Of a stretch of 64,000 bases of DNA, positions 41,904 to 53,829 are shown in pieces. This DNA comes from Lepidodermella squamata (Eukaryota > Gastrotricha): the NCBI GenBank assembly GCA_047495785.1, contig JBLDXI010000026.1:1240001-1304000 (forward strand), written 5' to 3'. The position numbers and the translations under genes are program-made. The notes beneath the pieces are model-generated. The model saw nothing but the letters and a program-made list of their open reading frames with translations, made no database searches and was not told where the DNA came from. Each line of letters opens with the position of its first letter. Position 1 is the stretch's first letter.

Positions 41904-44900
41904 ATGATTCCTGCTAATCACGACTCGGCTGAGCGGTTGCGGGATGAAACTCGAAAGCTGCAAAATGCGTTATTACTAGAAGAAGCGAGTAATGAAGAAA
42001 ATATGTTGGCTGACAATTCGCTGAATATGATAATGGAAGCCGACCCAGTTCCTGATTCCACCTTAATTTCTGTGGAAGACGTGCCGCTCGAACTTGCAGC
42101 CGCTGAAGAAATGCGACGTTGTCTCGATCGAAATCTTGAATATCAAGCTATGTCGAAAAAATATTTAAATTTGGTTAAGCTGGCTAAGGAAAAAATTGCC
42201 GTTGAAATAAAGCAGAAAGAAGAGATTATTCGGTTGGATGTTCTAGACCGCAAACAGCGAAAGCGCGTTGATGCACCGCTTGAAATGAGGTATGACGGAA
42301 ACACGGCCCTGATTAGTTTCAGGCGGCCGTATTTCAAGCGAGTCCACGGTGTTTCTGTGGACCCAAACGAAGATGTTTTGACTAAATTTAAGAATGAAGA
42401 GCCGTTAGCCTCTGAAGAGTTCTACGACAGCATGTGGAATTGGGGCGAGGCTGGTTTGAAGAAGATATTTTTCCGCGAACTTCGCCGCCAGTGCCTAGCC
42501 AAGCTATTGGAGCCGCATTTGAAATACCGCGATGAATTGAAGGAAACCCTGCAGTTTTTGGAAGGCAGTGCGCTGGAAGGGGCACGGAAAGACCTCCGAG
42601 ACCAGGAGAATAAAATCAAAAGAATGGCGAATGAAATGGCGATGAAAGACGATCTGCTGAAGAACAGAGGGCTTATAGAGCGAATCGACTGGATGAAGGT
42701 GGCGAAAAACATCTCTGGTAGAATATTTCGCACGCACATTTCCTTCCAAACTTGCCGGCTGGTGTGGCACAACTTCTACTCACCCACCGTGAACAAATCG
42801 TCGTTCAGCAGAGAAGAAGATCTCAAATTGAGGAAGCTGTTCGAGGAGGAGCCGAATATTGCCATGATTGCTAAAAAGGTATCTTATTGGATTACTAAAA
42901 GAAATGATAATTTATATTTCTCGCAATTCGGAATAACACTGTATTTGGTCGATAACAAGGGTTTTTGCCATAAGATCAATGCGGGTCCTTCGGGTATTAT
43001 CGCCACAATTGTAATGTGGAAGACGCAACTTGAAGAAAAGTGAATCTTTTCAGTCATTCCAATGGTCAATGATCGAATTTTAGGATTAGGTAGGTTAGCG
43101 TTGTCTCCTTTAGGGTGGACTGCCTACCTGGCCGAGACCCAAGTCCAGAGTCTTCCTCGCCTTCAGTTGTCCTCCTCTTTCGAGTTATTATTATTATTAT
43201 TATTTTATTTCGAAAAATATATTCATGAAAAAAAATATGATGGTACAAAATTCGAGGAAACAGAAAGGCACGCAGGCCACTAACTCTGAACCGTATAGCG
43301 GGTAATGTAATGATAGGTATAAAACAGTTCTGAAGAAGGAGAATGTAGTTTTGAAGAGCATGAAGTAGTAAAATTAGTTAGTAAGAGTGCAGTGTTTAGA
43401 AAAATCAAGTTTACGTATTTTTTATTTAAAATATGTCAGATTAGTATCACAATTGTCAGAAGAAGGAAAAATATGAGACGGTAATTCGTTCCAAATGGGA
43501 AGAACGCGATTAAGAAAAAAATTTGCGAAAAGAGGCGAGGTAGCATTGCGATAACGGTCATCAGGTCGACGATATCTAAGACGATGACAATGACCGCGAG
43601 TTTTAGTAGATAAGGGTTCGATGTAAGAAGAAATAGACGAATCAACTGCATTGTAGGAAATTTTGTACAGAAGAGACAGATCTAAAAGAATTCGGCGCTT
43701 TTCTAAAGAGTCTAGTTTGAGGATTAAAAGCCTTTGTTTATAAGATGGGCGGTTAGGATCATGAGAAGAGAAGCCCAAGGCACGACGGGTAAAGTATTTT
43801 TGTACATTTTCAACAAGTTCTTTGTCACATTTTTTGTAAGGCGACCAAATAGAAGGTAGGTATTCAAGCAAAGGCCTAGAATAGACGCGATAAGCCCAGG
43901 CGAGGACGGAAGGTGACTGGCCATGAAAGGCTCTAAGAATAGCATTAACGCAGTTATAGGCTTTGGTAACAATAGTGTTAAGATGAGGGCGAAACGTGAG
44001 ACCGTCGTCGATGATCAGACCGAGGTCCTTGTACGAGTGACAGGTAGGAAGTTGATGAGAACCAAGAGAATATGAAAAATGAAGATTGTTACGGCCCAGA
44101 TGAAGGACACCTTGTAGTTCCCTGTTAAAACATCGTAAGATGTATGTACAGTTTTACACCTGCCCATGCCGTAAGGAAATTAGGGATAGTGTTTGTGATG
44201 CGTTAGTATTTCAACGTTTGACTTTCAATGATACCGCTGAAAGTGCGTTCCCCTCTGCAATGAGACTATTTTCCACTGTGTCGAGGCGAGCATTGAAACG
44301 TTTTTCTACTACTTTGAGGCGATTGTCGATTGCCTCGAACTAATTTTCGGCTCGAATGGAAATTGGTTGCGTTTGGCGACTTGTATATGCAACCTGGTTC
44401 GCCAAATTGTTGACCTGCTTCTTTCGAGATACGCAGTTACCCATTTACTCCATGTAAAACACTTGGAATAGTTTGCTGAGGTTTCGAAAACAAGTGCTTT
44501 TTTATGTGGCGGCTCGTTGGGCATTGGGCTGAGCTCCACTTTTGCCAATTTAGCCGCAATAATAGGTTAGCGATTAGACCAAATTTGACAGTGGAATAAG
44601 TCAATTCCACTTATTGGAATATGTGAACTAGTATATGCAATTGTTGAGTTCAACGAACACAAAGGCGGCCAGCAAAGGTAATTTCGAGTATATTAGAGAA
44701 TTGAACTAATGGCGGATGATTGCTGCGCTGTTTGCACTTGTAAGTGTGGACCAGTTGATCTATGGTGCATGGTGTCAACGCCTATTTTCGTTTCGTTTTA
44801 GAATAGAATGATCTCCAGCTTTTTTGTTTCCTCATAAGCACTTGGGTCATGTAGAATTATTTTCTATGGCGAGTCGACGCATGATTTCTCGGGCGAAGTG

Positions 44901-47900
44901 CATACCACCCTCCGTGTAGATCTTCGTCGTTGATGATATTGCCTTGGTGTACGGCACTTGGAGTAATACTAGTGTCTATTCCTCCAAGGTACGGCAGCCC
45001 GGTCCAACGAGTAACTCTGGCGAGTAAGTGACCGAAAGTAGAAATTAACGGAAGCCATCGCTAATAGTTCATAGAGGAGCAGAGCGTAGGTACCGTTTTT
45101 TAAGGTGGGTAGATTATCCTGATAAGATGTTTCTTTTTTGTAATTTTCAATGTGAACAACAGCGCGAAGAATTTGCGACCATTTTCCTTTTTTAAAGGAA
45201 AAGGAAAATGGTCGCAAATTCTTCGCGCTGTTGTTCACATTGAAGATTATCCTGAGCCTCATAAATTGAAAAATTCGAAGTTCATTAGAAAACCTGTTTT
45301 AGATATGAGAATGTTTCTTTTTGAACTCATTGCTAGAAAATTCGAATGATTTGCAAAACCTCTTATTTCACTTGCTAACGGTTATTTATCGATTTCTAAA
45401 TTTTGAATGTTGTTTTTCTTGGAATGTTGACTCTCGAAATTTTTATTTATTTTAGCTTGGAACTGGCAGAACAGCCTTCCAGTGCTTACAGCGTTATCGA
45501 TCGAGAATAGCGCCGAAAAAGTACGAAATCGACAGCAACGTTATAACGGGACTGGCATGGCATCCCGAAGATGAACGGCGTTTGATGGATGCGGTTGAAT
45601 CTCTGGGCGGCAGCCTGCAAGACCTCTCCAGTGCGGTACGAATCAGCTGGCAAGCTGTTGCCGAGGTACATTTTCATCTTTATTTTTTTTATCTCAAAAT
45701 CTAATTTTTGTATCAATTTATCGTTTATTTTAAATTATTTCTAGATGCTGGGAAATTTCAATTCGACTCAATGCTGTGAGCGATACTTTGAACTGAGCGG
45801 GAAAATCGTGAGGGGTCGCTTTTCGGACGAGGAGAAGAGATTGATCGACGAAGCGGTTGAGATTTACGGCCAAAACTGGATCGAAGTAGCGATGTATGTC
45901 GGAACTCGCTCGCCGAATCAATGTTTCGAATATTTTATCCAAAAATGCCAGCGGCAACTGCTGAACGCGGCTAGTAGGAAGGAGGAGCGTTGGACGGCCG
46001 AGGATGACGCGCTCATTTGGTTCAGTCGTTGCCAGAATTTGCAAAACATGAAGACGATGAGACAAATCCACGCAATGATACCGAATCGCTCGTTCCGCCA
46101 GGTCGTCGGCCGATATGCTAAACTGCGCATCTGGTTCCGACAAGCTCAAGTATTAGTTCGGACCGAAAACGCGTTGCTGGAAATTTTATCCAAACCCGAG
46201 TCGGAATTAACGCTGCCCGAGATTGAAAGGCTGCAAACTGAGTTGAAACGCGTGCATGACGAGAGGCACAAACGAGCGAGACACGAAACGCCGGAGGAGC
46301 GTCATTTGAAAAATTTTGTCGAACAAGGCGAGATTCAAAAATTGGTGACTGAGCTGTTGGTTCAAGCGAGTCTTTCGCGGCAGGCTGCTCGCGAGAAAAT
46401 TCGAATGATACGCGACATAGCGTCGTACCGAGCTACGCCCTTGCCTCTTTTGAGTACAATTGCTAACAGAAGAGCTTGTTTTGATGAGCATATAACTGCG
46501 AGAGAGAAGGTCCTGGAAATGCTGGAAAAGAACAAGAAAAGCTCGAGAAGGGCTGGAGGTGCGCCGGTTGAGCCGATAATAGATGATAATCTCAATGCCG
46601 ACGACTTGTTTGAGGTTGTGAAAGGTTACATCGAAAGAGCAATGCGAGATCCAGACACGGCTGCCCCAGCTCAAAAAGTTCTCGCGGATTTTAACAAAGT
46701 CCGGTCTAAGGCTACCGTGCGGCAGTTGCTGAGAATTTCAAGGAAGCTGGAAGAATTAGCGGCAAATGTCGATTCGGATAGCCAGAACAAGGTTGCGATT
46801 GCGAGTCCGGAGGAGTGGCTTCGATTCCGGATAGCTATTTCGCTATACTACCGGCCAGCGACTGTTTGGAAGTGGAAAAATCGTTGCTTCTATCAGCCGA
46901 TTTATATCGGCCTGACTCGACACCATACCTACCAGATTCGGGTGCCTTTCGAGGCTTTCTTTGAGACTGCCAAGTAAGTTTCTTGTACAGTTCTGAATTG
47001 CATATATAATTACGAGCCAAGTCGCAAAAATATGTGCTTACAGAGTAAATATGTGACCCATAAGTACCCATGGGTCAACCAATGGGGATGGGATGGGGTT
47101 TTCTGTTTTTTTTAACCATTTTAGAGCTAGATGAGGGAGTATGGGTTACATTGAGAGTGATGGATCGTTACGAGTTAGACTCTCAATAGGCCGTTTTCAA
47201 TCGAAAGTAACCTCTCAATATTGAGAGTTAACTATGCCACATGGATAGTAAAAATAATAAAGGGTCGTTGAGAATGCACTTTCCAAGAATGAGCGAATGA
47301 AAGTACCTACCGTAAACACTCGTACTTAAGGTGGGTCTTATATTCGCATACGTTTCCGAAAAAAGAGCATTTTAGTTCAAAAAAACAATTATAAGACTAG
47401 TCTTATATTCGAATCACCCACCTATGATGGTCTACCTAATGATCGAGCCTCCCTTAAGTACGAGTTTTTACGGTATACCCAGACGAACGCCGTTAATATT
47501 TTAGCTCAAAAATTCATATGAGAGATATGAATTTAATACCTAGATGTTTGTTGGTTGTTCCATTTGTCACTCATTTTGATGTGTAAGCCGAAATACTGCA
47601 TATCAACTTGTTAATATGAAAACCATGTTGGATTGATGTTAAATTCACATAAAACTCCTAGTCATATGAAATACCTATGCGATTCATGCCTATGTCCGAA
47701 ATTAATCGTTTTCACAAAAATTCCTGTTCATAGGTATGTGAATAGGAAAATGAGCTATGAGCAATGAGCAAGATTCATCTTAACCGAATTACATGTGAGC
47801 AAAAATCTTGGTCATTAGCTCAAGGCACTTGCGTCAGTCGAGTTTCGACTTTTTCGCTGTCTTCACTTCATGTTCGCTATCCTCCCTGTCACGTTTCAGT

Positions 47901-50900
47901 TTTTGTCGTAACCGATCCAGTCCTTCAAGATCCTTTACGACCAAGCCGATCCCTCGTCGTTCGACAATGTCCACAAAATCCAAGCTAGAGTCGCCTAGAC
48001 TTCGAAAGGCAGCAAAACTAATTTATAGGTGGATGGCTGGTTCCGACCCAAACTGTATGGAGAAACTTGAAGGGGATTTCTTCGAACCTTATGATCAGGA
48101 GCCACACTTGATTCTTGAATGGCGAAATACCGTCAAAAAACCACTGCAGATTTAGAGTAATTTTCGAAACATTTTCAACAACTGTGATGCGATCTGCAGC
48201 AAACTTGATGAATTTTGCCAAGTCGTAAGAGACTCCGTTACCAATTTTCTTGCAGGAACACTTTGCGAGTAGACTACGCTCTTCAGGGTCACGCGAAATT
48301 TTACCGCAGCTGCACGTCGTAAATTGAGTCATAGACTGGCTGTCAACGATTCGGCGAAGAATTCGGCCTTTCGACGCGATAGTATCAGCAAAGAAGTTGC
48401 CGCCAACCAAGCCGTCAATGATCTTCAGTAGGTTCAGTAGGTCGACCACAGCTACCCAGGGCAGCTTGTATCGCCATGCGACGCCCAGAATTAGAACGAA
48501 GACAGAAAGATAGGACATTCTGCAAGCGGCAAATACGGGTTGATCGAGTTGAGACCAGTCAAAGTCGGAGTTGTTTGACTTGGCAGATGCGAAAAATTCT
48601 TCGTAGCCATCGTCCTGTAGAGACTCAGGAAATTGGTCTGATGCATCGAAAAACGGGCTGTCGTCATCATTAACGTGGCGGTTGCGGTGGCACGAGTCTC
48701 AATCGCTTAAACCCTGATATTTTTGAAGCTAGTTTCGATTCCAAGTTCCCTAGCCATGTATAGAGCGTCAATCAGAAAAGCAGGTTTGATCATAACTTTC
48801 AGTGTCATAGCCAAAAAGTTCTTCACGAAACTGAGGCAGAGCTTTTTAGAGCCTTTTCAGGAGATGCTCAAGCCACTTCGCTGGTTTCTACTTGTAGGTG
48901 TCCATAACTGAAAATTGGTCTCATTGCTAGTTTCTTTTTAGTAGTTTTCGGGAGACCACATTGGTGAGCTAGCCCAGATCCTCTTGCTTCTACCGGTCCG
49001 TATAATTAATTCTATGTAGTTCAATATCAATCAATACCATTGCTGATTATACAACTTATTTTCGAGATCATTTATTTGCTGTGAATTTTCAAGATCGAGT
49101 TTCGTAATTAGTTAAGTTGACCAATTCCCATATTTGAAACTGTTAATAGTTGCATTTAATCACATTTTTCACTGTTGATTTAGATTGCTGATCAGCGGCA
49201 TGGGCTCAAATGTCGAAGAACTCAAATCCGAAGTTCAAAAGCAGCTGAGCGACGTCGACCGAGGACGAGCTAACGATTTCATCCAATCCATCGAAGACGA
49301 AGAAATCCAAAAAGTCGCCCGCGAGGTTGGTCTATCTCAGGAACAGCCTCTACCCGAGTCATTCTTGCGCCGTTTTTACGCTATCATGGCTATTCGAGCG
49401 TTGCAGGCTCCGGTCGACAATTCGCATTCCGCTCGTCTTTCTTATCCGAATATTCAGGCGGAATTCGAAGAAACTAGCCACGTGAGACCTGATGAGTTCA
49501 AGGATAAGGAAGTAGCCCCGGTTTTCCCACCCAACCCGGCTACAGCTAATGCCTACCGGATTTTGACCATGTCTCGGCTTCGTTTGCAACAAATTGTCGC
49601 CGAACAATGTTCTAGCGAGGGCGAGAAAGCGAGACTAGCGAAAAAGGCTGAAGACTTGCGGTATAACCCGACTGAGGGCTATTCGCTATTACAACGGCGG
49701 TTCGAAGCCCTATTCACGTGGCCGTCAGTGCTAGCCCGGGCGATGCCGCGAAACCATGAAGAAAAAATCAAATTCCCAAGGACTGAGAAGTTCGCAAATA
49801 TCAGCGACTTTTTGGCGAAAAGCGAATATCTTGTCGATTCCGACAGCTCGGATGGCGAATTTGAGGAGGAACAGCAAGTCGTGGATAGGTCGAAGCAATA
49901 CGTCTTCCCGCCTGTTGATCACGATGAATATTCGGAGGTTTTCGATAAGCTGAGTCGAGAATTTGTGCCCAGTCAAATGACGCGAGATGCGAAATTGAGG
50001 TTCCCTAACACGCGTCGCGGTCATCTGAGAAAAGGCTCCATTCCTAGGGAGCTGTTCCCGAACTACGATACTGTAACCGTCGAGCAGGTGAAGGAGCGAA
50101 CGGAAAAGTTTCGCGAGCAGAAACAGCGTCTCGAAAAGGAACTCGAGAAAGAACGGGCTGAAATGAGGAAAGCGTTGAAGTCGCCCACGACGAAACAGGA
50201 AATTGACCACCAGCTTAATACACTTTTTCCGATTATTATGCTGGATCCATTGCCTGGTTATCCGCCACCCGAGTCAGCGATTCCGACGTTGCGAAAGAAG
50301 AAAAAGCCGGGCCGGCCGCGAAAATTCGAATCGGATGAAAAGGATGAACCTGATCCTTCGGACCCCGATGTCGCTCTAACTGTTACTAAGCGACTGTTTG
50401 AAAAAAGTAGGCAAAAATATGGGCATATTGTGGATCCCGAGCAGGTCGACCAGTCGCCTGATTTCGCGCCTCGCAAGAAATTTCAGAGGTTTTCGAATCG
50501 TAAACACGACTTGGGCCTGACAAAGAGCTTGTTTCGCCCAACTCCAGCTATGCTTGATGGTGTCGACAGGAGAGGATTCGAATATCTTGATAATGCATCA
50601 GCATTCGACTCGTCAGCAAGCGAAAAACCAGTTGACAAATCGAGTCCAAAAGCCCAAAAGTGGATGGAAACCGTAACCACGCCTTCGGTATCGTCGGAAA
50701 ATCTGCTTGAGAACTGTTTGAATAATCCGGACTTGACCGGGCCTGAAATCAGTTTCGACCAGCCAATCCGGTTGAAGCCGGAAGCGGTTTCAGCTCGAAG
50801 GCCAATGAAACCGGTCGAAAACCCGTCAAAACCAGGCAAGCCAAAATCGCCGGTAAAGAAACCCGTGAAAAACTCGAAAAGACCGGAAAAGTTCATGCCA

Positions 50901-51554
50901 TCTTCTTCGTCGGATTCGGACGATTCTGACCAAGCCCCTGTAGCACAACAGGCATCGAGAGCTCGCAAAAAGCAAATTTCGCCATCGGACGAAGCTCCGA
51001 GTCCGAAGAAAGCGAGGCGGAAATCATTTTTCACCCCTTCATCGCCGCCGAATGCTTCGCCAAAACGGCCTCCCAAATCGCCGAGAAAAAATTCCGAAAA
51101 CGATTTAATGGGCAACTCATCCCCCGTAAATCATTCGGATGCGGCCCAGGCTACCCCTTCAATCCAACGGGTAACCAAATCGCCCCGACAGGAAAAATCT
51201 GCCTCCAACAAATTTGTTGGCACTTTCACCCCTGTTCAGTCTATGGAGACTCCATCCACCCAGCGGGTGGGCAGTATTCCGGATTCGAGCCAACCGCCAG
51301 CTGCTACTCCAGTAACTCAGTTTCCAACATCGATAATTCAGGCGAATTCCGACCAGCCGGTTGCAGTGATTCAACTAACTCAAGCTGATTTGCTCAAAAT
51401 TTTTGAAGGCGGCGCGAGTTCGGTCGCTATTGCGATACCGCTATCTCAAGCCGCTACGCCCGGTTCTTTCACTGCAACGCCGCAACTGGTCTTGCCGATT
51501 AATTCGGCTGTTTCAACTAATAGTAGTAACATACCGCCTGAGAAACAAAAATAA
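41904..51554 (+). CDS. SNAPC4: SNAPC4-like Myb protein, tandem copy 3 with expanded introns
   Basis: A 1594-residue protein from four exons: 41904-42878, 45456-45665, 45745-46973 and 49184-51554. Exon junctions agree in phase and in sequence with copies 1 and 2, except that an extra intron interrupts the first Myb repeat between IAKK and LGTGRTAFQCLQRY. The later repeats read RFSDEEKRLIDEAVEIYGQNWIEVAMYVGTRSPNQC and RWTAEDDALIWF. The last exon is longer than in the sisters, with a Lys/Pro/Ser-rich nuclear-type region (RKKKPGRPRKFESDE, an AT-hook-like PGRPRK core) and a conserved end, LTQADLLKIFEGGASSVAIAIPL. Introns 1 and 3 are 2.6 and 2.2 kb and hold transposon debris. All exons are open, so the gene may still be expressed if the long introns splice. 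Confidence 0.8.
43185..44150 (-). mobile_element. 3' fragment of a non-LTR retrotransposon (LINE)
   Basis: On the minus strand from about 44130 an open frame reads the end of a LINE reverse transcriptase: HSYKDLGLIIDDGLTFRPHL, NTIVTKAYNCVNAILRAF, RPLLEYLPSIWSPYKK and VENVQKYFTRRALGF. It continues to a stop at 43422. These are the usual thumb-region blocks of CR1/Jockey-type elements. The 3' flank ends at about 43188 in an (ATA)n/(AAT)n run, as such LINE tails often do. Just 5', at 44345-44211 on the same strand, a broken frame (FEAIDNRLKVVEKRFNARLDTVENS) looks like a coiled-coil ORF1 remnant. It lies antisense in the novel first intron of SNAPC4 copy 3. Confidence 0.75.
45146..45244. repeat. 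Perfect 46-bp inverted repeat (foldback) with 7-nt loop
   Basis: Positions 45146-45191 are the exact reverse complement of 45199-45244; the loop is 45192-45198. The arms begin TTCAATGTGAACAACAGCGC. The 12-mer AGATTATCCTGA occurs on both sides, at 45111-45122 and 45244-45255. It lies in intron 1 of SNAPC4 copy 3. A transcript in either direction would form a strong hairpin. Confidence 0.95.
47308..47475. mobile_element. 168-bp MITE-like element with 24-bp terminal inverted repeats
   Basis: The left end TACCGTAAACACTCGTACTT and the right end (revcomp TACCGTAAAAACTCGTACTT) match at 23 of 24 positions including the continuing TAAGG. The ends start with TA, as expected for Tc1/mariner-type insertions at TA. 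Inner GGTGGGT and ACCCACC segments form a second, nested inversion. No coding capacity. Located in intron 3 of SNAPC4 copy 3. Confidence 0.7.
48018..48700 (-). mobile_element. CACTA/EnSpm-like transposase N-terminal fragment
   Basis: An open minus-strand frame of about 225 residues contains, in order, an acidic DDDSPFFDASDQFPESLQDDGYEEF, SYLSVFVLILGVAWRYKLPW, LLNLLKIIDGL, a CSCGK...CSC pair and ITLNLQWFFDGISPFKN, then HTVWVGTSHPPIN. I recognise this order from the large animal DNA-transposon family whose conserved core reads like L-x-x-NTDG-x-x-x-F-x-SS and W-x-G-x-x-x-P. Only the N-terminal part is present and NTDG is altered to FFDG, so it is a dead fragment. It lies in intron 3 of SNAPC4 copy 3, antisense. 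Family assignment is from memory and moderate. Confidence 0.55.
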
Positions 51555-52246
51555 TAAGTTTTTTCATTTCGCCATCGCTTTTTTTTGTTCGATTTCCGTT
51601 ATTTTGACTAAAAAGGTGATCAATGCAATGCACTATCTCTGGTTAATTAATATTCGTAATAAATCGTTTTATTGTGCTGTTTTATTTTGTTTGAAATGTG
51701 AATCAGTGGAAAATATGAGGTATCGGATTAAACTAGGTACTATAAATGATGAAATAAAATTTGCGAAAAAATGTGAAAAATGACGTGAATTTGATGGTTT
51801 GGACTTCAATAAAAGTCGTTATCGTTCGGATTGTAGATGGTTGGCGTTGTTGCTGCTGTGTCGGTACAGATGATCAGAGGTCGCTGGTAATTGTACTCAG
51901 TGATTGTGCGATCGACAATGAGCAAGACCTCCCCAGATCTGAAAAGAAATACACAAAGCCACATTCAATGGACAATATGAGTGTCATTGCTTAGGGTTGA
52001 AAATCGATATTTGAAAAATCGAAAAAATATTTCGCAATGTGAAGACCCTTTCGAAGCCGACTTCCAAAGGCTTTCGGGGCGCACCAATGGGTTTTATGGC
52101 CTGTTGAAAATCGAATTTTCGAGAAATTTCAATGAACCAGAGTTTCAAATTGATCAAAATTGCTACAAAAATGCAGTTTTTCGAACTGGCCCTCGCGCAT
52201 TCGCCCCAGTCGTCTCACATTGGACTATCAAAATGTCACGTTTAAC
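51555..52246. other. Intergenic, convergent 3' ends of SNAPC4 copy 3 and a Flower-like gene
   Basis: About 690 AT-rich bp with no supported gene. Confidence 0.5.
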
Positions 52247-52791
52247 CTAGGAGGACCGCAGATTGGAGTTACCTCTGCAACCTGAGCTCATAATTATATA
52301 CCTTGACTCCATCACATCAACTACGGCGCAGGAAATTCCGCAGACTAGAAGCAGAGAGAAGCCAAGGGCGGTCCACAGCCATCGACACATGAGCAGAGGA
52401 ATAAGCGCCAGCATGCCGTATAACGCTCCTTTGTGCCACCTGGGTCTATCAGCGAAAAATTGATTGATTCCATTCAGACACTCCCAATTGACTGGAGCTT
52501 CTAGTCCCATTATCACAGTTGCGAGTATTATCAGTAAAACGCCGGAGGAGAAACATAGCGAAGACAGGGTAAACATTGTGAAAAATCCGCAAATAATAGC
52601 TGCGCAACAGACAATGACTACGCCACCTGGGCAAAAATATTAGTAATTGTGAGAAATTGTTTTCGAAAAATACTTTTCACGATAACCCGAATTCGGCTAG
52701 ATTTGGTTTGGAAATTTGGTCGACTGAGCTCATCGATGACCAAATAATTACTGGATCCGTAAGGCGAAACCGAATGACTTAAGGTCATCAT
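52247..52791 (-). CDS. Flower-like membrane protein, divergent paralogue
   Basis: A 165-residue protein from exons 52791-52674 and 52626-52247. The join gives VIVKSGVVIVCCAAIICG, aligning with LIKGGVTTAGSLTLVCG of the neighbouring Flower gene, with the same phase-1 intron. The core keeps GVLLIILATVIMGLEAPV, then INQFFADRPRWHKGALYGMLALIPLLMC, and about four hydrophobic segments, the Flower family fold with its GLEAP motif. Differences from the neighbour: a different hydrophilic N terminus in place of the Gln/Ala-rich one, no second or third intron, and a short unrelated C terminus lacking AGLVNPR. Flower proteins are synaptic-vesicle/plasma-membrane proteins linked to calcium entry, endocytosis and cell competition. 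The first exon is inferred by phase and is less certain. Confidence 0.72.
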
Positions 52792-53829
52792 TTTCGGACT
52801 TTTCTCAGCTATTTTTAAGACGGATAAAAAATGGAATGCGCTCGCAATAATATTTTTAATTGTTCTTCTGCTGCGGTTCGCATTTTCGGTGAATCGATGC
52901 TGTCTCAAGAGAGCGCACAATGTGACAGTCCGTCTGCAGCACTTCCGCTGTTAATATCATTCAGCCTTTCAAGACTTCGCACTCGCAGAAAACAGGTCAT
53001 TATTTTACTCACGTTTATCCGCCGTTTTATTTTTCGGAATTTTTCATATGCGGCACTACAACGCATTGGATTGTATATTATTATAATAATAATAACGAAA
53101 CTCCTGGTAAACGTAGAATAATAATAATATTGAAGACAGGTATAAATTAATCTTCGCTTGAGTGCGCGCAAAACGGACACCAGGATAGACACCACGTTTT
53201 TTTCAAACTTTGACTTTCACAGTCGATTTTTACGGAGCAATCAAAATCACGAAATTACCACAGAAAAAAGACGCATAATTCGTTTGGTTGTTCGCTTCTG
53301 AACCATTAACAACAATCGCCGTCAAAATGTAGCCAAGAATTACTGGAAATTGTCATATCAATTAATTTTAATTACAGTCGAATTAAGACTAGGAACATTT
53401 ATCTACATGCAAGTTATAGTGAGACTCATTGCAATATTCAGAGTTTGATCTCACCAGGAAAAACGCCAAATACTGACAGAAAAACATTGTACATTTTAAT
53501 GCACGGATATAACGAGAAAGGACATGATTCATTATAACAGTAAATAATTTCAGTGCGCTTTGTTTACGGTATGTGTCAAGAAACTCTGAGCCAAAAATAT
53601 TAATTAGCATCCTCAACAATGTCATCGAATGTGCATGATAGAGACTTTAAACCTCAAATCCGCGATAAAAAAGTCAACATTTTCCTTCTAATATCATTCT
53701 ACCCTTTCGATTTTTATCATTATTATTACGCCCAAAGGGGAACACGATAAGTAAAGAGATCAAAGGGTAGTAGATATTCTATCAAAATTAAAGCGGTAAC
53801 TTTAAAGGCAGCTGCGTTCCTAATTTTGC
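52792..53829. other. Intergenic between the two Flower-like genes
   Basis: About 1 kb, AT-rich. It includes a TTATTATAATAATAATAA run with a nearby AATAATAATAAT copy (53085-53130). No coding evidence. Confidence 0.5.

Noticed and set aside
44969-45349. Two opposite-strand frames both reading NNSAKNLRPFSF..KGKWSQILRAVVHIE
   Set aside because: They are the two arms of the perfect inverted repeat, not genes.
47125-47235. CTCTCAATATTGAGAG palindrome and nearby ATTGAGAG repeats
   Set aside because: Short and without paired ends or flanking duplications; not enough for an element call.
50483-51115. 210-codon minus-strand frame
   Set aside because: Antisense shadow of the Ser/Lys/Pro-rich last exon of SNAPC4 copy 3.
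53085-53130. AAT/ATT-rich run that could be a LINE tail
   Set aside because: No adjacent reverse-transcriptase sequence; treated as a simple repeat.
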